NCBI GenBank assembly: GCA_015179125.1
Contig: WHVA01000223.1
Coordinates: forward strand, 62,001 to 126,000
Direction: 5' to 3'
Source: Gautieria morchelliformis
Lineage: Eukaryota > Basidiomycota > Agaricomycetes > Gomphales > Gomphaceae
Length of the DNA: 64,000 nt
Every line of letters begins with the position of its first letter. The first letter of the stretch is position 1. Shown one piece after another: positions 53,891 through 64,000 of this stretch. Both the position numbers and the translations under genes were made by a program. The notes under the pieces are model-generated. The model saw only the letters and a program-made list of their open reading frames with translations. It made no database searches and was not told the origin of the DNA.

Positions 53891-56800
53891 TCAAGGAGCT
53901 CTAAGTAATACATCTTTATATACTATGTTGGTTGTGTCCAAACCCTCCTCAAGCAAGACCTTGACTCTGTTCCAATTGGTCCCTCTTGATACACCAACAT
54001 ACAACTGACCATGTCCAAACACTGGATATCTCAGGTCCAGCCCAACCGTACCCAAAGACTGTCCCTGAGACTTGTTGATGGTCATTGCAAATGCCAAACG
54101 CACTGGAAACTGCCTCCTTTGCAGCACAAATGGCAACTCTCCCTTTGATGGCTTAATGATGATCCTGGGGATGAAAGCAATATATCCTGCACATGGACCT
54201 GAGATGATCCTGACCTCCAACACTCTAATGCTTATCCTCACCAACCGCAACCTTGTCCCATTGCATAGTCCTTGCTTCTGATCCAAATTGCACAACAGCA
54301 TCAGAGGCACTCCAGGCTTGACTTCCAAGCGAGCAGGAGGAAGACAGCCCATCTCTATGGAATTCAGATACTCCACAGGATACCGATCTATATCGTCAGA
54401 TTCTTCAATGGAATTTGCGCAGTGCAAGACCTGAGCATCACCTGGAAACTCCCTAAACACCATGGAATTGATCTCATTGACCTCAGTGTTTCTGGCACAG
54501 AGGATGGCACGCTCCAGAAAGTAATTGTCCTGGACAGGGACTTGATTGCCAATGCCAGGGTATATTTCCTGGATCAGATCTTCAATTCCAGGGCCACAAA
54601 CCATGTGAGGAGGGAGTGAGAACGTATGATCTAGTGGGAGATCCTTTCCCTGGCCCACATTCTGCAGCCATTCTGCAAACCTGGCTCTGTCAGGGTCATT
54701 TCTCACCCGCATGTTCTCTGTCAGATGGAGGACCCTGATCTTTGGCCACAGATATGACTTCTGAAGGGTAGCTCCCACGATATCCTCCTTGGAGCCTTTA
54801 GGGACAATTGGGAGAGTCTGCTGAAAGTCACCTCCAAAGGCGACTGTGATGCCACCAAAGGGTCTGTCAGGCTGGTCAAGGAAATCCCTCAGTGTCCTGT
54901 CAATGCCTCTATGGCATGGCGATGCTGCATTGCAGCCTCATCCCAGATGAGGAGACTGGCCTGTCTCAGCATGTCAGCCTTGTCAGAGTTCTTTGTGATG
55001 AAGGAGAGAGAGCGCTCATGGACAGGAATGGGAATTCCAAGCATGCTATGAGAGGTTGTACCCTTAGTGAGGAAAAGGGCAGCCATTGCAGATGAGGCTA
55101 CTGCAATCACAATGAGGCTCTCCGCTCTACAGGAGTGGATTAGAGTGTTCCATGTGAATGATTTCCCAGCACCACCTGAGCCAGTGACAAAAAACATTTG
55201 TCCATCAGGTTTCCCATGAGCATCTCTGGTCAGTGCCGACCGTAATATCTGATCATGCGCGGACCTTTGCCCCTCATTCAGCCTGGGAACCTCCTCATCA
55301 GCTATGTCCCTCTCTGCAACAGGGTCATAGTCCCTCTGCTCAGCTATGAACCTGTTTCCAATGAGGGCCTCCCACTCGCCTGCCACCCGAGGCATATCAT
55401 CAAAGCTGCTCAAGGACATTCCACCCTGCTGGAGGATTTTTTCCAAGAGAAAGAGGCCAAAATCATAAACCTGATCATCCTGTGGATCCTGCATACCATG
55501 TCTGATTTGGAGCTGATGTCTGAGATCATCACATATGTGCTCCCTGAAGCCATCCCATAATCTGCCGGGGCCCGATGGATTGCAATGGCCAAGGATGGTG
55601 GCAAAGAGATGTCTGAGCTGAGCACCTGTTTTCATGCCACTGGCTTCCTGGAGACACAACCTCAACTCCTGATCATCATCCAGAAGTCCCCTTGCACGAC
55701 AGGCCTCCTTGTAAGTAGCATATTGTATGCCATCCACCGACCTAAGCTCCTCAAAGGATCTAGCCCCCTTGACCACTGTGAGGAGAGTGCGCACAAAAAA
55801 TCTCTCTCCTGATTTAGGGTTTGCAAAGTGAAGGCGACCGATGCTAAAACTTCTTTGGCGTGGTGTCCATACCTTTTCCTGTGCTTGCCAGGTAAAATGC
55901 TCAGGAAACTCCACATAGAGCAGATCACGTGCTTCAGGGTAGATATCATTGGCCTCAAAGTAAGCCATGAGCGGTGTCTTTTTCGCCTCAGCCCTTTCCA
56001 GGATGCTGTCCACATCCTGGTTGGGATCAAAGATGATTGTGTGATGGTCCTTTTCATGGACTGGCAGTGCCATGACTGCAGGCACCTGGGTGTGGATTTC
56101 CCGCTCCAGCAACCTCCAACAGGCCTCATGAGCACTGACATAGCGAGCGTCCAGGTACTGCTTAATTTCATCCTGGGTGCGACCAAACTCCATGGTGGTC
56201 TGATCATGGCCCTTGTAGAGATAGTTGTGGATATACTTGATACACCTCACATTGATGGTGAGCTCAGGGTTGATGTGACACCAGAATTTGAGCAAGAGCA
56301 GAGCAGAGTATGGCACAACCCATCTGTTGTCCAGCATGTCACCTCTGACATTGTGCAGCCTTCCATCATTGCGACGACGATATTTTGGAGATCCATCCTT
56401 ATTCAGACTGGTTTCCTCACAGAATGGCTTTGGGAAGTTTTTCTTGCACTTGCCATTTTCCATGCAGGGTGTGTTTGGTTTCATTTGTCCACAGGGACCA
56501 TGTGTCATCAGCTCACAGACCAACCGGTAGAGGACAGGATGAGTCTCTGGATCAGGGAACTCTGCCGAAATCATTGAATCCACCTCATGTGGATGTCTGA
56601 TCCTGGAATCTCGTTCAAACCAGATAAGAATATGCATGTGTGGGAGTCCCCTTTTCTGGAATTCAATGGTGTGCATGCGAGCGACAGTTTCCCCAAAAAT
56701 CTTTTCCTTGACGATCAAGTCAATGAGGTATTTCTTTTTGAGCTGGAACACCCGCGACACCAGGTCAGGCCTGTCCTGAGGAGTTTGTCCAGGCAACAAT

Positions 56801-59006
56801 GCATCCAATACCTCCTGCCAGTTGGGATTGGCAGTCATGGTAATAAAGAGATCTGCCACACCATGCTTCCTTGAAATGGCCAGAGAGTTCTGCAGGTTTT
56901 CCTGCATGTCCTGTGTCCCCCCTGAAATGTGGCAGGCAGAATGGATCTTGCGCCCAAGTTGTTTGGATCTCTGTCATTGTCATTGCGATGAAAGGCATCC
57001 ATCATCTGGTTATACATCTCAGCACAGAGAGTGTGTTGATTTGTCCTGATCCACCACAGCCTGCTTTGCTCTGCAGCGGCCCAAGAGTCTACAATGTACT
57101 GCTGGAATAATTTTCCAGCGCGCAGGAGTGTTGTAGGTTCTTCTGTTCTCTGGAAGAGACGATAGGAATGGAACTGAATTTGGGTGACACGCCCACTTCG
57201 CTCACGCCCGTCTGGTAATTGGCGATAGCGAATACCCGGTTGCCACCCCAACTCTCCCCTGGGAAAGAGCAAGACATAGTGAAGAGAGGCATAGTTTGGA
57301 TTCATATCGGATACCCTTTTAAAACGTCCACCTTTGAGCTGGACAATAATATCCCTAGGTTCAGGGATGATGCCATCTCCAGGAAGAACCACTGCAATCT
57401 CATCCGCAGTAGGGATATTATACCTCCTAGGATCCCTGTGTTCCCTGTACGTGAGCCTAGCCTGGATCTCACCATTCTGTCCCTGAGCTCTGAGCCTCTC
57501 AGCCGCTTGTCTATATATGGGAACATGAGGATTACATAGGAGGAGCATTTCCTGCAAGTCTCCCATGATAGTTGGAGACAGACCTGGGTTACGCGTGTTC
57601 CTCTGTGCCAAAGCCAATGCTGGATCATAGATATAAAGTTGGGCATACTGTATCCGCCTCCCAGGGTTAGGGATGAGAGAGCCATGAATATGATACAGTT
57701 CGCCCTGCAGCTTGAGGACATATGGACCATGACCCTCCCGAAGCAAATCTAGATCAAAGTCGGCTCCCAAGGAAGTGAATGCAAATGCAGCATTGTACTG
57801 CCTGATGTTCTGGCAAAACTGTTTGGCCTCAGGGTCCTGGCCCTCTAAGAGCCGTCTCAATGGCTGAGGGAGCACTGGCAGCTCTGGAAGCTGCACCTTT
57901 CCTTCCATACAGCAATCACCAAATCTGGGCCGCCGATTTGAGGATCTCTGCAGGCGTTCTGCCATCCAGTGTAATGCTCCACAGTCAGGGCAGGGAATAA
58001 CCATGGGACCCAGATCATGATGCTGCACATCTGCCTCAATTATTCTAGAGCGACCAAGTGGAACAGGAGGAGGAGGTCGCTGAGGACGCTGCCGAGGTAC
58101 AGGGAGTGGCTGAGGAGGCTGAGGAGGTGCAAGGAGTGGCTGAAGAGGCTGTGGAGGTGCAGGGAGTGGCTGAGGAGGCTGAGGAGGAGCAGGGAGTGGC
58201 TGAGGATGCTGAGGAGGTGCAGGCAGTCGCTGAAGAGGCCGCAGAAGTGCAGGGAGTGGCTGAGGAGGCCGAGGAGGAGCAGGGAGTGGCTGAGGAGGCT
58301 GAGGAGGTGCAGGCAGTCGCTGAAGAGGCCGCAGAAGTGCAGGGAGTGGCTGAGGAGGCTGAGGAGGAGCAGGGAGTGGCTGAGGAGGCTGAGGAGGTGC
58401 AGGCAGTCGCTGAAGAGGCCGCAGAAGTGCAGGGAGTAGCCGAGGCATTGGTCTTACTGCATTAGCCTGAGCCCGCAATGCTGCCACTCCTGCAGAACCT
58501 ACTACAGGAGGAGGAGGAGCTGGTTGTACAGATGCGCGCCTGTGCCTTCCCAAAGGCTGCAATGCAGCTGCCTGAGCACGCAAGTCTGCAATGGCTGCTG
58601 AACCTACTACAGGAGCTGGCTGTACAGGGTCTGGCCTATGTCCTCTCAGGGGCTGCCATGGTGTGATAACTGCTAACTGAGCACGAAGGGCTGCCACCTG
58701 CTCTGTAGGACTGGGATCAGGAGCACGTGATGGTCCCGCAAGCCTTGGAGCAAGTGATGGCCCAGCAAGCCTTGGAGGATGTGATGGCCCAGCAACAGGT
58801 TGTTGAAAAGGATCAGCCGCATTGCTTCTAGGAGGAGGGTGAGGGATGGCAAAAGGTGGGGGTGGTGGAGGGAGTGACTGGTCCCGATCTCTGATACGCG
58901 CTCTCCGATCAGTGTGTGGTGTCATTAACTGCTGCTCCCTCGCCTGTGCACGCTCCCGCTGACGGTTACTCTCTGGAGTAGATGGATCCCTGAGAAATGC
59001 AGGCAT
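53891..59006 (-). pseudogene. Helitron Rep/Pif1-helicase, two frameshifts
   Basis: Three consecutive frames (59006-about 56917, 56907-54889, about 54900-53891; roughly 1,700 residues together) form one protein. N-terminal part: proline-rich repeats, a CPDCGALHW zinc motif, and a Helitron-like N domain (PDGRERSGRVTQIQFHSYRL). Rep: FITMTANPNW, the HUH motif GLPHMHILIW (His near 56640), the tyrosine motif IKQYLDARYVSAHEACW (about 56175). Helicase: Walker A GSGGAGKS (about 55175), Walker B LLIWDEAAM, C-terminal FPVRLAFAMTINKSQGQSL and HGQLYVGVSR. One-base losses at 56917-56924 (beside a C6 run) and about 54905 break it. A probable 5' intron (about 58989-59046) means the true start may lie upstream of 59006. 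Confidence 0.9.
58065..58440 (-). repeat. coding proline-rich repeat in RepHel
   Basis: Tandem units of GGAGTGGCTGAGGAGGCT(GAGGAGGTGCA) encode LPAPPQPPQP-type repeats on the minus strand. A higher-order unit of about 117 bp (AGTCGCTGAAGAGGCCGCAG) occurs three times. The plus-strand E/V-rich ORF here is a shadow. Confidence 0.88.
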
Positions 59007-59149
59007 AAGAGTAGTGAGACAATAAAGATGCCAATATCAGACTTACATTGCACACAGACCAAGGCAGACTCAGAAGAATTTATTTATTGATTTCTCTTTA
59101 TCATAGAAACAGAAACAAAATTAACCTAAAAAACAAACATCAATGGCAA

Positions 59150-59960
59150 GGAAAACCCACCAGGGGCAGGGATGAGAGCCAGGAATGATGGGGAGGCAGT
59201 GAGAGGAGCAACCTATGCTGAAAGGAAGTCAGCAAATGATCAAAAAAGCGAAAATATTCGAAGAAATCACAACAATCAAAAAGAAGATAAAAAAAGTGAA
59301 CATTAATGGAAGAAATCACGCACCAGGGGCAGTGATAACAGCCAGGCAATATGGGGAGGCAGTGATAGGAGCAACCAGGGCTGAAAGGAAGTCAGCAAAT
59401 GATCAAAAAAGCGAAAATATTAGAAGAAATCACAACAATCAAAAAGAAGATAAAAAAAGTGAACATTAATGGAAGAAATCACGCACCAGGGGCAGTGATA
59501 ACAGCCAGGCAGGATGGGGAGGCAGTGATAGGAGCAACCTATGTTGAAAAGCAGTCAGAAAATGATTAAAAAAAGCGAAAATAACAACAATAAAAAAGAA
59601 GATAAAAAAGCGAAAATCAATGGGAAGGAAAACACACCAGGGGCAGTGATGAGAGCCAGGAAGGATGGGGAGGCAGGGAGAGGAGCAACCTATGCTGAAA
59701 AGCAGTCAGAAAATGACTAAAAAAGCGAAAATAACAACAATAAAAAAGAAGATAAAAAAGCGAAAATCAATGGCAAGGAAAACACACCAGGGGCAGTGAT
59801 GAGAGCCAGGAAGGATGGGGAGGCAGTGAGAGGAGCAACCTATGGTGAAAAGCAGTCAGAAAATGAATAAAAAAGCGAAAATATTAGCAATAAAAAAGAA
59901 GATAAAAAAGAAGATAAAAAAGCAAAAATCAATGGCAAAGAAAACCCACCAGGTGCAGTG
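59150..59960 (-). repeat. about 150-166-bp tandem repeats in Helitron leader
   Basis: Six units, each starting near CACCAGG(G/T)GCAG (about 59157, 59324, 59486, 59636, 59788, 59948), with GGATGGGGAGGCAG, GAGGAGCAACC, and an AAAAAGCGAAAAT tail. They lie between the 5' terminus and the RepHel ORF. Confidence 0.88.
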
Positions 59961-60269
59961 ATGAGAGCCTGGAAGGCACAGACAGAGAAAGCCAGCAAGA
60001 GGAGAGAGATAGCCAGTGGCAGACAGAGAGAGAGAGAGCCAGCACGCTGCACAGCTGTGCGTTCCTGCGGAGGAACGGCAGACTGCTCGGTCTGAAGCAG
60101 CGACCGGTCGCCGGATCTGGCCAGTTGGGCGCTTGAACTGGGGCTGCTGCGCAGTGTTCTTGGCTCGCAGCTGCGCTGCTCGCGTCCGATTGGCCAGCTG
60201 ACCAATGCTGACCTAAAACCTGACATAAGCACAACGCCCACAACCCACTGAGCACGTTTAACTCTTAGA

Positions 60270-60699
60270 TTGATACACTCATATATGCTGTATCACATGA
60301 CCTTTTTGATTATCCTTCCCTGACTTCAATCATGGGTGCAAGGTATATAGGTAGCATGCTGGCAGTGGGGATCCACAGCTTTTCCTCTTTGGATCCTCCT
60401 CTTCCAGACCACATGATTTCCACTGTCCAGGGGGAGTTGCCCTTACACAGCCTGTACAGCTCCAGGGGGCTCCAAGTAGCTGGTGGGCCATGGTATGACA
60501 TCTCCTGGGGAGGAGGAACATCAAAATGGGGTGGGGGACAAGTATACAATCTATTCTTCTAATCTGACAGTTACATTAAAATTGGCCACCATGAATAAGA
60601 GGGAATATACAGTAAGATGGAATCTCACCTAGCAGAGGGGAAATCCAAAGAGAAAATTCTAAGGATACCCTACTGCCAGTGAGCCCTTAATATACTACA
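60270..60699. other. Helitron 5'-flank, nothing recognised
   Basis: Target-side sequence of Helitron H1. ORFs 310-562 bp in are short, proline/glycine-rich on both strands, with no recognised domain. Confidence 0.35.
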
Positions 60700-60930
60700 G
60701 TCTACCACAGTCAGGGCGATCACTTGGTACCCACTAGCAACCCTGCCCTCCCCTGACCTCCCCAAAACCTTCTTAACCCTGGATCCCAAGTGTCAAGCCA
60801 GCCACTTCGCTTCCAGCATTGTTCAGAGAGTGGAAGTGCAGAAGTGGAGCAAAAGTAATGGGACATTCAGAAACAATGGGAAGGCTTTTGGAAGCAGAGG
60901 TGGAAATGGGAGCAGAGTTTTAGAATTAAT
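60700..60930 (-). repeat. dispersed repeat family R1 copy, minus
   Basis: The reverse complement shares GGTCAGGGGAGGGCAGGGTT, CACTTGGGATCCAGGGTTAAG and the TTCCAAAAGCC/CACTTCTGCACTTCCACTC region with 14655-14900 and 62880-63055. Confidence 0.5.
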
Positions 60931-62070
60931 ATTGGATAAATCAGAATAAATGAATCCTGATTGCTCACGGAGTGGGTATCCTTTGTGCACCCCTGCGTGC
61001 AATGTATGCGTGAGCTGACTAAGCTCTGTGGAGCGAGTGGGTCACCACTTGGAGTAGGTCATGTGACTGAGTCAAGGAGGAAATAGGTGAGAACAGAGGA
61101 ACAAGGGGTCCGAAGCTTTCGCTTTTGGAACAGTATAGTGTAACCAGTTATAGTAGACTCTCAACAAAGAATTAGAGAAAAATATCAAGAATTAAGCTCT
61201 GTAGCTATCAAACAAGTCTACAGATACTTCAGGGGGTGAAACAGTGTTTTTCTGGATGATTTGTTCGTACGTTTATGGTAGCTACTTATACTATAATAGT
61301 AGTGACTACCAGTGTTCAATATAGCAAGAGAATGGGTTGGAATAATGTACTTTGATATGGGAAATGCTCCACAGGCTGCATACAGCTGTGGAGCAGGAAC
61401 AGAGATGGGGATACTTGTCCTACTGACAAGTATCTAAGCTGGGACCTTAGCAACATACAAAGCTCAACATGAAATATAGTTCATAATCAGTGGAGCTAGT
61501 CAGGGGAATAGAATAGAAAAAGATCTTGTGTTTCCTATGCTGTATGGCTACAGCACCCTTGGCAAGGCATTTGCCATCTCTGTACCTCTCTCCTGAAGTA
61601 GCTATTCAGTACGTCCATAGATAGGACTATGTACTGTGATTTCCATTGTGTCCGATGTTCCTGTATGGTAGTATAAGTCCCATAGCAATATATTCTACTG
61701 ACCAGGGCCCAGGTGCCTGCTTTCCAGGGCAGACACTGCTACTGGTGTATTGATGATTTCTTCCAGATAGTAAATGCAGTTAGACATTTGTTAGACCTTA
61801 TAATAGTATGTGATATAGTTATCCCATTTATTCTAACACAGAGTTTGGAGTGGAAAGGGGTTGTCCCCTGACAAGGCCAGATGGAGGTAGACTGGTAATA
61901 CCATTATATACTATTCACCAGGTTTCTTGATGCATCTTCCCTGAAAAGAGTACTGAATAACTGGGTAGAACCAAATTCCATACTAGGATTAACAATGAGA
62001 CATTATCGTGGACATATTGGGACATATATATTGCCTTGCCATGAGGTTCCCCCCTGCCTTCAGCAATGTC
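60931..62070. other. AT-rich, no gene seen
   Basis: Short TATA/ATAGTAGT-rich sequence without ORFs over 60 codons until 62066; probably decayed repeats. Confidence 0.4.
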
Positions 62071-62442
62071 TCACAGCAGGCATATTCTGAAGTGGAATGT
62101 CAGGGGAGTGGTACTCACAGCCCAATTTTTCTGGTTAGACCCTGAGGGGAAGAGCCCAGGTTCCCAAGGTGTAACTGGGGTGTCCCATAGGCAAGTGCAA
62201 ACATTACTGATTGGCTCACTGGATTTCTCAAAATGGACACCACATAATTCTTCTTGAGTTCCATAATTAGCTGGTATAATGATATGCACATCAATTTCCA
62301 ACTGGCAATTATCAAAATAGTTGTGGATGTCTGCCCTTAAAAGCATAGCATTATGAGGCTGATCAGCCATCTCCCATGTCTGCAGCAGTTGATTATCCCT
62401 CCAAAGTTTATTGCCTATAACAAAACTTTTGGAAGATAACAA
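62071..62442 (-). pseudogene. HNH-nuclease-like protein fragment
   Basis: The minus ORF contains SFVIGNKLWRDNQLL and then NAMLLRADIHNYFDNCQLEI, the LLLRxDIHxxFD pattern seen around the HNH region of a large basidiomycete family. N- and C-terminal parts are missing. The related R1-flanked relic near 14855-15049 shares VIGNK and the same nucleotides at its edge. Probably a relic carried by a repeat. Confidence 0.4.
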
Positions 62443-62879
62443 TAAATCATAATAAGTAAAGCCTCTGGTTGCTCTACTAGAGGATATATATGGGCTACTT
62501 CAAGTGATTCAAGATTGGAGCCATGATGGTGATGCAGAGCTGGTTTCCCAGTAATATGGCAGCCCAAGTCTCATATTCTAATGACTTGACATGTGTGCTG
62601 ATTCCTAGGAGTCAGCAATAATTGTGTGATATATAAATACATTACTGCTGACATTGAGACTGCATGCTTCAACTGTGATGGGTGCTACCTCATGACCATT
62701 GTGGGCCAACACTCAATAAAGCCTTCTTGTGAGACAGTAAGAAGGTAAAATATACTGGCAGAGGCACAACCCTTATTAAATGAGTGGTGTGAGGGCTATG
62801 GATTTCCCTTGAGATTTGATCAATGTAGGTATAATATTAGGAATGATCGAGTGGAAAACCTGGCTCAGTGAGGACTCAG

Positions 62880-63055
62880 TGGGGCCACAGGCAACTATTG
62901 TCAGGGATGCCCCCTTTTCCAGTTTTGACCCTGCTTCTGCTCCTAGAAGTACTCCTGCCAGTTCTGATCACATCATCTCTTCTGATCCACTTTTTCAGTC
63001 AGAAGCAATGCTGCCCACTTAATATGTAGCATCCAGGGTGGGAGGGTGAGGGCAG
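62880..63055 (+). repeat. dispersed repeat family R1 copy, cut by LTR
   Basis: Closely matches 14655-14860 (GGGGCCACAGG, CCAGTTTTGACCCTGC, AGTACTCCTGCCAGTTCTGA). The match ends at GGGCAG where the family-B LTR begins. Confidence 0.65.
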
Positions 63056-64000
63056 TGTCATGACCCATCCATTTTGTATACCCAGTAACCTCGACACCCC
63101 ACTTCTATGTTCTTGTCATGAGGCGTTTATTTCCCATACTCGCATACTCTGTCCTCCCATTCCCCACTCCACCTCCGTGTTCGCTCCAATCGCCCTTGCC
63201 GTGTTCGGCGACCGATCTTCGCTGTTCGCGCAATTCACCATGGCCACGCCACCAAAGCATGATCAACGTATTTGGACCGACTTGGTGGTTCATCACTGGT
63301 CCTATCACCTCCTCTGCTCAACCCTCTTTCGATGTTGTTCCTATGATCAGATTGTCACGACTTGTGTATTTCCTGTACCTAATTATCCCCGTTTCCCCTT
63401 TCGCCACTCCTTCTCCGTGTTCACTCGGCTTCACCCCCACTTCAACCACACCTCCCCTATGTCCTCTCCGTTCGCCCTTTGTCACATTAGCTGAACGACT
63501 ATTCGCTGCTTGCATCATTCACCAGCAGGCATGCCATCAAACACGATCGACGTCCCCTACCCGGTATGATGGCTTGTCACTGGTCCCATCAGCTTCTCGA
63601 TCCAACCCCTTTGGGTGTTCATATGGCCAGGATGTGTTCGCGGGACGTCCCGTCCATAGGTCGTGTGGGATCAACCCAGTAGACGAAGAGTCCGTGCAGG
63701 GTAGCATGTATGCAGGTCCCAAGACATGGTTTCGTACATAAGTGCATTCGCCACCTTTATTCTCCATCGTTTCATGTTCGCACTCCTCCCTCACTCTATT
63801 GTATGTTTATTTCATCTATTTTGTATCATGACTGCGCACCCCTATCCAACCCTAACTCACGACGGCCTCTTTCCTATTCACTGATACCTTACGAGCATTC
63901 GATATAAGTAGTTTACATTCGCATGTATATTCCCCAGTTCAATTATCATACGTCCATCTTGTGAAAACTTGACCTCGCTGTGATCATCGTCTTGAGCCTT
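63056..64000 (+). mobile_element. LTR, family B, copy 2, runs off window end
   Basis: Starts TGTCATGACCCATCC at 63056; from 63122 to the window end it is highly similar to 13236-14120 (family-B solo LTR). It retains the 58 bp missing from copy 1. The five bases before it are GGCAG (expected target duplication); the other end, and whether an internal retroelement follows, lie outside the window. Confidence 0.85.

Larger units (their letters stand above)
53707..60269 (-). mobile_element. complete Helitron H1 (6563 bp) with RepHel gene
   Basis: On the minus strand it begins TCTAAGAGTTAAACG (60269) preceded by A and ends ...TACCCACCTAG (53707) followed by T, the canonical A^TC...CTAG^T insertion. 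The 3' hairpin CCCGCGC-GAA-GCGCGGG (53718-53734) is 7 nt before CTAG. It encodes a Rep/helicase broken by frameshifts. H5 shares its 5' terminus, so it is a likely former driver of the local non-autonomous copies. Its 3' end is placed exactly at the 5' end of H2. Confidence 0.93.

Noticed and set aside
55828..56577. 249-codon plus-strand ORF
   Set aside because: Antisense shadow of the Helitron Rep domain.
58017..58465. Plus-strand E/V/A-rich and R/W/L-rich ORFs
   Set aside because: Shadows of the proline-rich coding repeat in the minus-strand Helitron gene.

Overview
The window looks like repeat-rich nuclear DNA of a filamentous basidiomycete, probably an Agaricomycete. Real genes are cut by many short GT-AG introns (about 38-66 bp). 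Recognisable host genes are PEX11, two VAP/Scs2-type MSP-domain proteins, a full-length ABCB transporter, a PEBP-like secreted protein, a cupin-like small secreted protein and a BTB-type fragment. The mobile elements (Helitron, Ty3/gypsy, hAT, solo LTRs, a C3H1-finger Gag) are also typical of this group. I cannot name the species. No rRNA, convincing tRNA or CRISPR array was seen.

Layout. 1-1160: 3' part of a plus-strand Helitron. 1.2-3.4 kb: a small secreted-protein ORF, a striking array of about 13 short palindromes, then PEX11 with seven exons. 4-9.5 kb: transposon remnants (Ty3/gypsy Gag-protease), a BTB-protein fragment and a reductase fragment. 9.5-14.5 kb: two solo LTRs of different families, each with a perfect 5-bp target duplication. 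15.4-25 kb: a gene island with two related hypothetical proteins, a cupin-like secreted protein, a proline-rich nuclear-type protein and a PEBP-like protein. 27.5-37.3 kb: a tandem duplication of an [ABC transporter + VAP protein] unit. One ABC copy is intact, the other has decayed to fragments, and one VAP copy has gained two extra microexons and a proline-rich repeat. 37.3-42 kb: mostly non-coding, with retroelement Gag remnants. 42-60.3 kb: a Helitron nest. 60.3-64 kb: repeats, an HNH-like fragment and the start of another LTR.

The Helitron nest is the most unusual part. One 6.56-kb copy (53707-60269, minus) has textbook ends (5'-TC, 3' hairpin plus CTAG, set between A and T) and encodes a Rep/Pif1-helicase broken by two frameshifts. 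It is followed end-to-end by non-autonomous relatives: the 3' end of one abuts the 5' end of the next. Between two oppositely oriented members lies a 905-bp element (49798-50702) bounded on BOTH sides by Helitron 3' termini, a mirror-image arrangement I do not recognise. The nest is further interrupted by a solo LTR and by a 1.1-kb hAT-like element with an 8-bp duplication.

The host genes do not form an obvious pathway. The VAP/ABC pair is a duplicated neighbourhood, and the others look like independent housekeeping or secreted-protein genes with compact promoters (TATA boxes about 40-95 bp before the start codon).
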